A stretch of DNA of 64,000 nt from Lachnotalea sp041821265 (lineage in GTDB: Bacteria > Bacillota > Clostridia > Lachnospirales > Lachnospiraceae). Of the stretch, positions 7,600 to 16,059 are shown in pieces. The notes beneath the pieces are model-generated. The model worked only from the letters and a program-made list of their open reading frames with translations. It did no database searches and had not been told where the DNA came from. The number at the start of each line of letters is the position of its first letter. The stretch's first letter is position 1. The position numbers were made by a program, and so were the translations under genes. The stretch spans positions 1 through 64,000 of the forward strand of contig JBGUEQ010000019.1 of the NCBI GenBank assembly GCA_041821265.1, given 5' to 3'.

Positions 7600-7621
7600 T
7601 TTGAAAGTGTTACGTTTCAAA
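7600..7621. promoter_or_regulatory. Inverted repeat upstream of the acetylesterase gene
   Basis: TTTGAAA-N8-TTTCAAA is a perfect 7-base inverted repeat 57 bases upstream of the esterase start codon. Its GAAA/TTTC half sites recall both the KdgR-like box at 3559-3583 and catabolite-control sites, though the spacing fits neither exactly. It may be an operator. Confidence 0.45.
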
Positions 7622-7715
7622 TAAAATTGATGAGTTAAAAGTAACATACATAGTAATTTATAAAAACAATTAATTATAATTTATCACAATACTATATAAA
7701 AATCTATATTAATCG

Positions 7716-7846
7716 TTACTGTTCACTCCGTTCACAGCAACGTATGATTTCTGCATGCAAATACGCTACGCGAAGCAGAAATCATTTGTTGAATCATTTT
7801 CTTACGTAGCTTAACAGCTAGTGTTAAACTACTGTGTGAACAGTAA
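7716..7846. repeat. Nested palindromic element between divergent genes
   Basis: Outer arms 7716-7726 and 7836-7846 (TTACTGTTCAC and its complement) are perfect. Within them, ATGATTTCTGC and GCAGAAATCAT form a second perfect 11-base pair of arms. The 131-base element sits in the 410-base space between the divergent esterase and AraC-type genes, has no ORF, and looks like a small MITE-like or palindromic unit. AATCTATATTA occurs a few bases outside on both sides. Confidence 0.6.
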
Positions 7847-7885
7847 ATATTAATCAATAAGAATCTATATTATATTGCGGTTTGC

Positions 7886-7914
7886 TTGAATATAGGGAAA
7901 AATTACTCTATAAT
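7886..7914 (+). promoter_or_regulatory. Promoter of the AraC-type sensor gene
   Basis: TTGAAT and TATAAT are separated by 17 bases. Transcription would start near 7921, which rules out translation starts upstream of that point and supports the ATG at 7954. Confidence 0.65.
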
Positions 7915-7953
7915 GAAAAAGGAATAATAGTATTCTATAGTATGGAGGGTGAC

Positions 7954-10278
7954 ATGAATAAAGTACCATTTCTTTTTGAATTAATCGTACTACTCGTTTT
8001 GTTACTTGTAATACCTACAAGTATTGTAACTTATTACAGCAGTAAAAGTGTGCTGGAATATTCAGAAGAGGAAATAGCAGACTCAGCTATGGCAAAGCTA
8101 GAAGCCAATAGCGACTTAATTGAATTGGTTTTAAATAACACCGTACGAAATGTGCTACAGCTAGTAAATGGAAGTAAATTCAATGTACTAAAAGATGCCG
8201 TTACATATGAACAATTAAATGATAATTATGAAAACGTTAGTAAGGCTTTTGAGATTACTGATGGACTGAATGAAATAGTTAACAATAACAATGTAGTGGA
8301 ATCTGCCTTTTTTTACTTGGATGATTCAGACTATGTTGTTTCAACGAATAAAGGAGTAGTACGCTTAGATTCGTATGAAAGTCTCGATTGGCTGAAAAAC
8401 GTGACAAATCAGATGTCTGGTCCCGGTGGCATTTGGTATCCAAGGTTGCTCTCATCACAAACAGCAGGGAATCAAAAGGATGGAAAAGATTCCAGCAATG
8501 ATTCAGAAGTTATTTCTTATGTTTTTCGATTGAGTAAATTGGTTACAGCAACCAAGGGAACAATTGTAATTAATGTCTCAGAGTCTGAAATATGTGAGTA
8601 CTTGAATTCTAAACAATTTGGTACAGAGATGGAAGGACTTTTGATTGACAAGTATGGAATTATAATATCAAATTTGGATAAAACACAACTGTTTAAAGAA
8701 TTAAATGATGATGATTATATTAAAAATATGCTTAAGAGTGCTGAAGGTTCAGGCTTTGAGTATGTTACTAATCATAGCGAAAAATCGTTATATACTTACT
8801 ATAGAACGTCTTTTTGCGACTGGACCTATGTCGCGAAGTATCCGATGGAACATTTAATGTTAAAATCCAGCAAGTTACGAACGCGCTATACTTTTCTAAC
8901 CATAATAATTATTGTATTGGGAACTATTTTAGCTATTTTTGTAGCAACTAAGTTTTCAAAACCAATGAGACAATTGATAAAGGAATTAAAAGAACGAGAT
9001 GATATTCAATATGCTGAGAGTAAAAATGAACTTACTTTTATTGCAAATGCATTTTTGAAAATTAGAACGGAAGAAGATAATCTACATAAACTTCTTAAGG
9101 ATAGAGAAGAAGAGACAAGAAATCTAGCACTTCATAATTTACTAATAGGTGAAAATGCGAATGAAACAGAAATGGAAGAAGTTAAAAAATTATTTCCCTA
9201 TAATCATTATATTGTAGCACTTGCTTCTATTGATAATATGAAATCATATTTAAACGAAACAAACCATGACGTTAGAACGTATCATAGGTATTTATTATCT
9301 GATCAAATAGAACAAAATTTTCCTGATGGGTATAATGTTTGCTGTATTAGGCATGTGGGAGGAACCCTAGCAATTATTATTAATATGAAAGAGTACGATC
9401 ATAGTAAGGTTCCTAGGACAGTAGGAAATATATTAACGATTATTAAAAATGAGGCTTCTGAAATAATGGGATATACTATATCAATTGGTGTAAGTGCGGT
9501 TCATAATAATTATGATGGCATTAAAGATTGTACTTTTGAAGCAGCAGAAGCAGTTAGAAGTAGATTGGTAGAGGGAAGAAATAGCATAATTTTTTGGAAA
9601 GCCAGAAGTAATGAGAATAAGAGATATCATTATTCTTATAATAGTGAGAAGAAGATATTGAATTATCTCAATTCCGGTGATATTAAAAGTATCAAACAGG
9701 AGCTTAAGGGCATTATTAACGAAATTAGAGGCATGGACAATATTTCGTGTGATAATATTTTGTTTATATTCAATCAATTGGCGGGTGCGACCATCAAATA
9801 TATGGCGGAGCACAATTTGACGACTAATATGCTGACTGGAAGCAATACCAATGTATATTCAATTATTGCAGAATTTGATACGCTAGAAGAAATAGAAGAG
9901 TATTTAAGCCAATTGTATCAAACGATTGTTGAACATTCGGCAGAAGGCAATGAAATAAATGAAACCAGATATTGGGAACAAATTATAAAGTACATCAATG
10001 AGCATTATAAGGAAGATATTGTATTTGAAGATTTGTCGGAAAAGATTGGCATAAGCTATTCCTATTTACGAAAATTAGTCAAAGAGGAAACAGGTAAGAG
10101 TCTAATGGACAATGTTAATATCCTTAGAATTGAAGAAGTTAAAAAGTTATTACTTCACTCTAATCTTAATATTTCACAAATAGCGATTGAAGTTGGATAT
10201 AGGAATGTTCAAAGTATCAATCGATTTTTTAAGAAGTACGAGGGAATCTCACCAAGTGATTATAAAAACAATCACTAG
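7954..10278 (+). CDS. Membrane-bound AraC family sensor-regulator
   Basis: A 774-residue one-component regulator. A transmembrane helix at about 6-28 and a second at about 312-334 enclose an extracytoplasmic sensor of about 280 residues, probably of the Cache type. A cytoplasmic middle region follows. The C-terminal 100 residues are an AraC-type double helix-turn-helix (DLSEKIGISYSYLRKLVKEETG; IAIEVGYRNVQSINRFFKKYEGISPSDYK). I chose the ATG at 7954 because GGAGGG lies just before it. Such proteins act as activators of adjacent sugar ABC transporters in Firmicutes. A tandem repeat next to the -35 of the transporter promoter at 10556-10587 is the likely target. Confidence 0.85.
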   Translation: MNKVPFLFELIVLLVLLLVIPTSIVTYYSSKSVLEYSEEEIADSAMAKLEANSDLIELVLNNTVRNVLQLVNGSKFNVLKDAVTYEQLNDNYENVSKAFEITDGLNEIVNNNNVVESAFFYLDDSDYVVSTNKGVVRLDSYESLDWLKNVTNQMSGPGGIWYPRLLSSQTAGNQKDGKDSSNDSEVISYVFRLSKLVTATKGTIVINVSESEICEYLNSKQFGTEMEGLLIDKYGIIISNLDKTQLFKELNDDDYIKNMLKSAEGSGFEYVTNHSEKSLYTYYRTSFCDWTYVAKYPMEHLMLKSSKLRTRYTFLTIIIIVLGTILAIFVATKFSKPMRQLIKELKERDDIQYAESKNELTFIANAFLKIRTEEDNLHKLLKDREEETRNLALHNLLIGENANETEMEEVKKLFPYNHYIVALASIDNMKSYLNETNHDVRTYHRYLLSDQIEQNFPDGYNVCCIRHVGGTLAIIINMKEYDHSKVPRTVGNILTIIKNEASEIMGYTISIGVSAVHNNYDGIKDCTFEAAEAVRSRLVEGRNSIIFWKARSNENKRYHYSYNSEKKILNYLNSGDIKSIKQELKGIINEIRGMDNISCDNILFIFNQLAGATIKYMAEHNLTTNMLTGSNTNVYSIIAEFDTLEEIEEYLSQLYQTIVEHSAEGNEINETRYWEQIIKYINEHYKEDIVFEDLSEKIGISYSYLRKLVKEETGKSLMDNVNILRIEEVKKLLLHSNLNISQIAIEVGYRNVQSINRFFKKYEGISPSDYKNNH

Positions 10279-10375
10279 ATTTAAATGGTATCGATGCACC
10301 TTATGAATCATATAAGCACATATTAATATTACAGTGTTAAAAGTAGAAGCTAAATTGTATTGATTGAGTTTGTTG

Positions 10376-10430
10376 AAAATATCTATAGAATTCGTTAAAT
10401 GTAGGAGTTCTATGGATATTTTTTTGATTT
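10376..10430 (+). terminator. Terminator after the AraC-type gene
   Basis: Arms 10376-10393 and 10405-10422 pair over 18 positions with two G-U or mismatched positions, and a T-rich tail follows. It isolates the regulator from the transporter operon. Nothing else gene-like is present in 10279-10679. Confidence 0.7.
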
Positions 10431-10555
10431 TTTTGTATCATTTTTGATAATAAATAGCATAAAAACTGGTAAATAAAACATGTAAAATTAGGATAAATAT
10501 AATTATTAATAAAATAATATGGAAAAAAAGTCAGTAAAATCAATGCTTTTTCGAT

Positions 10556-10587
10556 TGTCAAAAATGATATATAGTGTCAAAAATGAT
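10556..10587 (+). promoter_or_regulatory. Tandem 13-base direct repeats, likely activator site
   Basis: TGTCAAAAATGAT occurs perfectly at 10556-10568 and 10575-10587, a 19-base period. The second copy ends two bases before the -35 box of the transporter promoter. This is the usual layout for an AraC-type activator. Confidence 0.6.
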
Positions 10588-10589
10588 TA

Positions 10590-10618
10590 TTTACAAAAGA
10601 AGCAATCACAATTATAGT
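10590..10618 (+). promoter_or_regulatory. Promoter of the sugar ABC transporter operon
   Basis: TTTACA and TATAGT are separated by 17 bases, about 60 bases before the first permease gene. Confidence 0.65.
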
Positions 10619-10679
10619 GTGAATATGTTAAGAGTGTGTGAAAAACATACAAAGGAAAACTGAATAGGAGGAAAAAATT

Positions 10680-11651
10680 ATGAAATCTGCCAAAACAGTA
10701 AATGGAGCAGAAATAATTCAAAATGCAACATTAGTTGGTCCAAAAAAACATGGAATTGGTTTTTACATAAAAAAGGACTGGCAATTATACTTACTACTAT
10801 TAATACCAATAGCATTCGCTTTGATATTTAAATATGGTTCTATGATAGGATTAGTAATTGCATTCAAAGACTATAAGATATTAAAGGGATTTACAGGAAG
10901 TGAATGGGTAGGCTTAAAAGTATTTAAAAAGGTATTTGCTATGAGGGATTTTGGAAAATCAGTTAGGAATACATTATTATTGAATGGTCTAACATTATTA
11001 TTTGGATTTCCTATGCCAATTGCATTGGCACTACTTTTAAATGAGATTAAAAATAAGTGGTTTAAAAAAGTCACACAAACATTATTGTATCTACCATATT
11101 TTTTATCATTCATTATTATAGGTGCTATTGCATATCAGATGTTTGGTGAGACATCAGGTATTGTAAATAATATAATCGCTGCACATGGTGGAACTAGAAT
11201 TCCATTTTTACAGGAAGATACACACTGGCTTATTACATATGTAGCAATTAGTGTATGGCAAAGTATGGGATGGGGAACTATTATTTATCTAGCTGCCATA
11301 ACAAGTGTTAGTCCGGAATTATATGAAGCGGCAACGGTAGATGGTGCAGGAAGATGGGCACAATGCATACATGTTACTTTACCATGTATTAAAGGAACAA
11401 TTGTTACCTTACTAATTATGAATTTAGGTAAACTCATGGCTGGTTCATTTGAAAGCGTTTATGCTTTAATGAATGTAGCAACGACTGAATTTACAACAAC
11501 AATTCCAGTTTTAGTTTATAAACTAGGTATTTCAAGTGGTAAATTTAGTGAAGCAACAGCAATTGGGTTATTCCAATCCGTTGTAGCTTTGATATTAGTT
11601 GTTTCGGCTGATTTTGTTGCTAAGAGACTTGGAGAAGAAGGCTTGTTATAG
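10680..11651 (+). CDS. ABC transporter permease, LplB-like (oligosaccharide uptake)
   Basis: A 323-residue inner-membrane permease with about six transmembrane helices and the EAA loop (YEAATVDGAGRWAQCIHVTLP) that docks the ATPase. It belongs to the CUT1-type group of LplB/YtpP-like permeases, which carry complex plant oligosaccharides. AGGAGG lies eight bases before the ATG. It is followed after 14 bases by the partner permease, and then by the binding protein. Substrate, by context, is probably an unsaturated rhamnogalacturonan fragment. Confidence 0.88.
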   Translation: MKSAKTVNGAEIIQNATLVGPKKHGIGFYIKKDWQLYLLLLIPIAFALIFKYGSMIGLVIAFKDYKILKGFTGSEWVGLKVFKKVFAMRDFGKSVRNTLLLNGLTLLFGFPMPIALALLLNEIKNKWFKKVTQTLLYLPYFLSFIIIGAIAYQMFGETSGIVNNIIAAHGGTRIPFLQEDTHWLITYVAISVWQSMGWGTIIYLAAITSVSPELYEAATVDGAGRWAQCIHVTLPCIKGTIVTLLIMNLGKLMAGSFESVYALMNVATTEFTTTIPVLVYKLGISSGKFSEATAIGLFQSVVALILVVSADFVAKRLGEEGLL

Positions 11652-11665
11652 AAGGAGGGCTTAAA

Positions 11666-12589
11666 ATGGATTCAACAAATCATATGGTTTTACCCAAAGT
11701 TAAAAAAGCCTGGAATAAAACTAGGGTTAAGAACCTTATCGTAGATATTTTTATTTATGCATTTATAACAATTTTATCACTTACATGTGTATTACCATTT
11801 ATACATGTATTTGCAAAATCAATTAGTGGAGAAGCTTATGTAATTGCAAATAAGATTATACTAATACCAAAAGGTGTTACGCTATCAGCATATAGGAAGA
11901 TTTTTGCTGATGCAAGTATTGTTAGATCACTATATGTATCAGTTGTAGTAACAGCGCTGTTTTCGGTTTTGGGTATGATTATAACAATTTGCGCAGCATA
12001 CCCGCTCTCAAGAAGAGACTTAAAAGGTAGAACAGCATTAACATTTCTATTCATGTTTACGATGTATTTTGCAGGTGGTATTATTCCCGATTATTTACTT
12101 ATGAACCAATTAGGATTATTAGATAGTTGGGCAGCAATGATTTTACCATTGGCATTTAGTCCATATAATTTATTGATTATGAAGACATCCTTACAAAGTT
12201 CGATTCCAGACAGTTTGGTGGAATCAGCACATTTAGATGGTGCAGGACAGATTCGGATATTATGGAGCATTGTACTTCCATTATCAAAGCCTATAATTGC
12301 AACCTTGTCATTATTTTATGCAGTAGGCAGATGGAATGCATATCAAGATGCATTGTTCTATATTAAACAAAGAACAGATTTAAGACCTTTACAGTTAAAG
12401 TTATACTATCTAGTAGTAGCGGCTACTGAAAGTTTTCAAACGGCGGTAGAGGGTTCCGCACAGCTTACTAATCCAGAGGTTCTAAAAGCTTCTTGCATTA
12501 TGTTTGCAACCATTCCAATCATATGTATTTATCCATTCGTTCAAAAATATTTTGTGCAAGGAACAATGGTTGGTTCAGTAAAAGGTTAA
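11666..12589 (+). CDS. ABC transporter permease, LplC/YtcP-like
   Basis: The 307-residue partner of the preceding permease. It has six predicted membrane spans and an EAA loop (VESAHLDGAGQIRILWSIVLP) in the usual place, and a long C-terminal span. GGAGG precedes the ATG closely. No ATP-binding subunit gene is found in the window, so the pair probably uses a shared MsmX-type ATPase coded elsewhere, as is usual for this family. Confidence 0.88.
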   Translation: MDSTNHMVLPKVKKAWNKTRVKNLIVDIFIYAFITILSLTCVLPFIHVFAKSISGEAYVIANKIILIPKGVTLSAYRKIFADASIVRSLYVSVVVTALFSVLGMIITICAAYPLSRRDLKGRTALTFLFMFTMYFAGGIIPDYLLMNQLGLLDSWAAMILPLAFSPYNLLIMKTSLQSSIPDSLVESAHLDGAGQIRILWSIVLPLSKPIIATLSLFYAVGRWNAYQDALFYIKQRTDLRPLQLKLYYLVVAATESFQTAVEGSAQLTNPEVLKASCIMFATIPIICIYPFVQKYFVQGTMVGSVKG

Positions 12590-12664
12590 GTTGATAGTTA
12601 ATTAGGTTCGTCCTATTACTATATAATAAAAGGAGTTATACATTTTAAAGGAGGTAGAAGGTAT

Positions 12665-14326
12665 ATGAGAAAGACATTTAAGAAAGTAGCAGCGCTTACA
12701 TTAGCATGCTCAATGATTACCGCTTCACTCGCAGGATGTGGTGGAAGCAAAGCAGAAAGCACATCTTCAACAGATTCAGCTTCAACAGATGCAGCAACAA
12801 CGGACACGGCTACAACAGATGCAGCAGCAACAGGTGCCTATACTGATTATTCAGCAGGTTTTCCTGAAAATGTAACGATTCAAATTCCTGTTTATGACAG
12901 AGCATTTGAAGGATGGAATCCTACAGATAACTATTATACGCAGTGGGTTCAAAAAGAATTTGGGGACAAATACAATGTAACCGTTGATTTTGTATCAATT
13001 GGTAGAACGACTGAAGTAACAGATTATACACAGATGTTAGCAGCAGGTACAGCTCCAGATATTATTTTCCATTATGATATGCCACAGGCATTATCATACT
13101 ATAGTGAAGGTGCAATGCAAGAACTTGATTTGGGCGAAATTGCTAACTATGCTCCAACCTATTTTGGGAATATGGGAGAAACTATTGCCAAATATGGTTC
13201 AGTTGATGGAAAGTCAACATTCTTTTTTGCACATCGTACAGAAACTTATAACTATGTGACATTAGTTCGCCAAGATTGGTTAGACGCAGTTAATATGAAG
13301 ATGCCAACTAATTTAGAAGAATACAATGCAGTATTACAGGCTTGGAAAGATGCAGGACTTGGTAATGGTGGTGGAAAGTTAGAACAAAATAACTATACAG
13401 TGGATTATCCATTCCGTACATGGCCAATTGATGAGAAGGATAGAGCACTTTATTCAGATCTTTCAGTTGCGGGTTTACCATGGGCACCAACCTACGAATA
13501 TTTAAAGAACTTAAACTACGAATATAACAATGGTTTAATTGATTCAGAATTTTATCTGAATACAGATGATGCTTCAACAAAAGCTGACTTTGTATCAGGA
13601 AATTCAGGAGTATACGCAATGTATTTAGCAAGTAGCACAGATGTTATTGATAGTTTATTGGCAAATGATCCAAATGCGAAATTAGCAACATTAGACCCAG
13701 CAGCTAAGAGTCCTTCAGGATATGTTCCTCAAGGTAGAGCATATTGGCCATTTGGTATAATCATGGGAATTAATTCAACAACATCAGACGAAGAAAGAGC
13801 AGCTATCTGGATGTACTTAGAGTGGATGAGCCAGCCAGACAATTTGTTTAAATTCCAAAATGGTATTGAAGGTGAAAGTTATTCACTAGATTCAGATGGA
13901 TTAGCAGTTAAAATTCCAGACTATGATGGTGAAGCAAAGGTATCACAGAATAATAATAAAGATTATTGGGGCTTAGTTACAGAAACAGCTGAGTACGATA
14001 ATGAAGAACTTAATTACAAAGCAAATCTTGCTAACTTTGCACCAGCAGGATATGAATATTTAATTGCCGATTCTTATAAATACTTCAATGATTACATGCA
14101 ATATTTAACACCAGATGCTTTGTTCTCTGTAGTACTTGAAACTGTTCCAGAATACAAAACAACATTAAATGACCTTTATAAAGAACTTTATGTAAAATGT
14201 GTAATGGCTCCAGAAGCTGATTTCGAAGCTACTTACAAAGAAGCAGTTGATGATTACAATGCATCTGGATACCAAGATATCATCGATGAAAAAACAGAAG
14301 CAATAGCAGCAGGAAATTACAAATAG
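12665..14326 (+). CDS. Extracellular solute-binding lipoprotein of the oligosaccharide ABC transporter
   Basis: A 553-residue lipoprotein: signal peptide 1-24, lipobox (SLAGC) with Cys25, then a Ser/Thr/Asp/Ala-rich linker to about residue 58 and a long periplasmic-binding-type fold. Its size fits the LplA-type binding proteins that pair with LplB/LplC permeases. It sits third in the operon, 75 bases after the second permease, with AAGGAGG ahead of the start. The sugar is not evident from the sequence; the GH105 gene next to it points to unsaturated pectin oligosaccharides. Confidence 0.87.
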   Translation: MRKTFKKVAALTLACSMITASLAGCGGSKAESTSSTDSASTDAATTDTATTDAAATGAYTDYSAGFPENVTIQIPVYDRAFEGWNPTDNYYTQWVQKEFGDKYNVTVDFVSIGRTTEVTDYTQMLAAGTAPDIIFHYDMPQALSYYSEGAMQELDLGEIANYAPTYFGNMGETIAKYGSVDGKSTFFFAHRTETYNYVTLVRQDWLDAVNMKMPTNLEEYNAVLQAWKDAGLGNGGGKLEQNNYTVDYPFRTWPIDEKDRALYSDLSVAGLPWAPTYEYLKNLNYEYNNGLIDSEFYLNTDDASTKADFVSGNSGVYAMYLASSTDVIDSLLANDPNAKLATLDPAAKSPSGYVPQGRAYWPFGIIMGINSTTSDEERAAIWMYLEWMSQPDNLFKFQNGIEGESYSLDSDGLAVKIPDYDGEAKVSQNNNKDYWGLVTETAEYDNEELNYKANLANFAPAGYEYLIADSYKYFNDYMQYLTPDALFSVVLETVPEYKTTLNDLYKELYVKCVMAPEADFEATYKEAVDDYNASGYQDIIDEKTEAIAAGNYK

Positions 14327-14493
14327 TGTAATAGTTATAATCGTTATAAACAACATTTAAAATATTTCCTCTCTTATGATATAATAGGAGGGGAAAAATT
14401 TTAATAAGAAAAACCTTCAGATAGCAAAAGTGCAAGAGAAACTTTCCTATCTATCAATAGGTACGTGCAAAAATCGCACAAAGGGAGGACGAT

Positions 14494-15519
14494 ATGTTTA
14501 AAATTAATTACGATAAAGACCAGATTATGCAGGTGATTGATAAGGTAGTTAAGAAAACAATGAAAATGGATATGCCATGGGAGTGGCCATGTGGAGTTGC
14601 ATATTATGGGGTATGTGAAGCTTACGAAGTAACAAAAAACGAAGAATATCTTGAAATGCTTAAAGTTTGGACAGATGAATACATAGAACTTGGTCTTCCA
14701 GAATGGCAAGTAAATACATGTGCTATGGGGCATGCAATGATCACGTTGTATGAAGCAACGAAGGATGAAAAGTATTGGAATCTTGTATTAAGTAAAGTTG
14801 ATTATATTCGAAATCATGCGCTTCGATTTGGCGATCAGGTGCTTCAACATACAGTATCCGTAAACAATGATTTTCCAGAGCAAGCGTGGGCAGATACCTT
14901 ATTTATGGCAGCTTTTTTCTTGTTAAGAGTGGGGGTCAAACTGAAGGATAAGGAAATAATTGAAGATGCCTTAAATCAATATTATTGGCATATTCAATAT
15001 CTTCAAGATTCTTCTACAAGTCTCTGGTACCATGGATATAATAATATTAATAAAGATCATATGTCAGGATTTTATTGGGGTAGAGCAAATTGCTGGGCAG
15101 CTTATACCATGTCACAGGTTGGAAGAAGATTACCAGAACCATATTTATATCCAAAATATATGGATATTGATTGTGCATTAAGAGATCAACTCGGAGCAAT
15201 TAAGTTATTGCAGACAGACAATGGATTGTGGAGAACAATTCTTGATGACAAAGAATCTTACGAAGAGGTGTCAGCTTCTTGCGGTATAGCAGCGGCTATG
15301 GTAACTAATAAGAATGCATTACATACAAAATACATCCAGAAAGCATTAGACGGTGTCCTTGCTAATATTTCAGAGGATGGAAGAGTTCTTAATGTATCAG
15401 GTGGAACTGCTGTTATGAATGACAGAGATGGGTATAGAAATATTTCGAAGAGCTGGACGCAGGGTTGGGGACAAGGGCTTGCACTTGTATTTTTAACTTC
15501 TATTTTAAATGATATATAA
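14494..15519 (+). CDS. GH105 unsaturated rhamnogalacturonyl hydrolase (YteR/YesR-like)
   Basis: A 341-residue glycoside hydrolase of the (alpha/alpha)6 barrel type that removes the unsaturated galacturonic acid left at the end of oligosaccharides by pectate or rhamnogalacturonan lyases. Family marks are the AWADTLFMAAFFL segment with the likely catalytic Asp134, WYHGYNN at about 180, and GFYWGRANCW just after. There is no signal peptide, so it acts inside the cell after uptake. The start follows a GGGAGG site. The freed sugar acid would be converted to KDG and enter the kdgK-eda route at the start of the window. Confidence 0.88.
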   Translation: MFKINYDKDQIMQVIDKVVKKTMKMDMPWEWPCGVAYYGVCEAYEVTKNEEYLEMLKVWTDEYIELGLPEWQVNTCAMGHAMITLYEATKDEKYWNLVLSKVDYIRNHALRFGDQVLQHTVSVNNDFPEQAWADTLFMAAFFLLRVGVKLKDKEIIEDALNQYYWHIQYLQDSSTSLWYHGYNNINKDHMSGFYWGRANCWAAYTMSQVGRRLPEPYLYPKYMDIDCALRDQLGAIKLLQTDNGLWRTILDDKESYEEVSASCGIAAAMVTNKNALHTKYIQKALDGVLANISEDGRVLNVSGGTAVMNDRDGYRNISKSWTQGWGQGLALVFLTSILNDI

Positions 15520-15584
15520 ATTACCACAATAAGAAGAGAAAACAAAAGTTACATTATTTGTTTTCTCTTTTCTATTAAGAAGTG

Positions 15585-15851
15585 CTACCATCTGTGTTCC
15601 AACGCAGCACATTCGTTTGTGCAAATAACAGCCCTTAATTCCACAAAACAACCACAAACGCGGCACATTCCTTGAGCATAATCAGGACAATTTATGCATA
15701 TATTTAAGCGACGCTCATATTCGATATCATCCACTTTAATGTCTCTATCTAAATTATTAATATAGTCGTATAAATGTGTGAAATATTCTGCATTAGGGAA
15801 GTCTTTTAGCAGACACTTCTTACAGAAATTTTTTGAAAAGGGATCGTTCAT
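15585..15851 (-). CDS. Small Cys-rich protein (DUF6171-like)
   Basis: An 88-residue soluble protein with four pairs of cysteines: CKKC near residue 10, C..C at about 52-55, CRVCGC at about 63-68 and a final C..C pair near 77-81. This suggests one or two zinc sites. The pattern, including YERRLNICINCP and MCRVCGCFVELRA, matches the DUF6171 family found in Lachnospiraceae. Function unknown. It stands alone on the minus strand, convergent with the GH105 gene. Confidence 0.7.
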   Translation of the reverse strand: MNDPFSKNFCKKCLLKDFPNAEYFTHLYDYINNLDRDIKVDDIEYERRLNICINCPDYAQGMCRVCGCFVELRAVICTNECAALEHRW

Positions 15852-16059
15852 ATTGTGTTTCCTTTCGAAAGTTTATTTGATTTTTGTAAAACGCGATGTT
15901 TTGTGAATTTTGCGTACAAAACATTTCACCAAAGTAAAGGCTGAACTGTAATTATATCATAGCATTATTTATTTTATTTTTAAATTACGTATAAAATTTA
16001 AGTTTCTAAAATATAATTTAGGAGCAGACTAGTGAATAAATAAATTGGAGGGGAATGTA

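Noticed and set aside
7882..7953. Longer N-terminus for the AraC-type protein
   Set aside because: It would start upstream of the promoter's transcription start; the ATG at 7954 has a strong ribosome site.
10337..10561. Open frame on the minus strand in the space before the transporter
   Set aside because: Very AT-driven composition, overlaps the terminator and the repeats of the promoter, no ribosome site.
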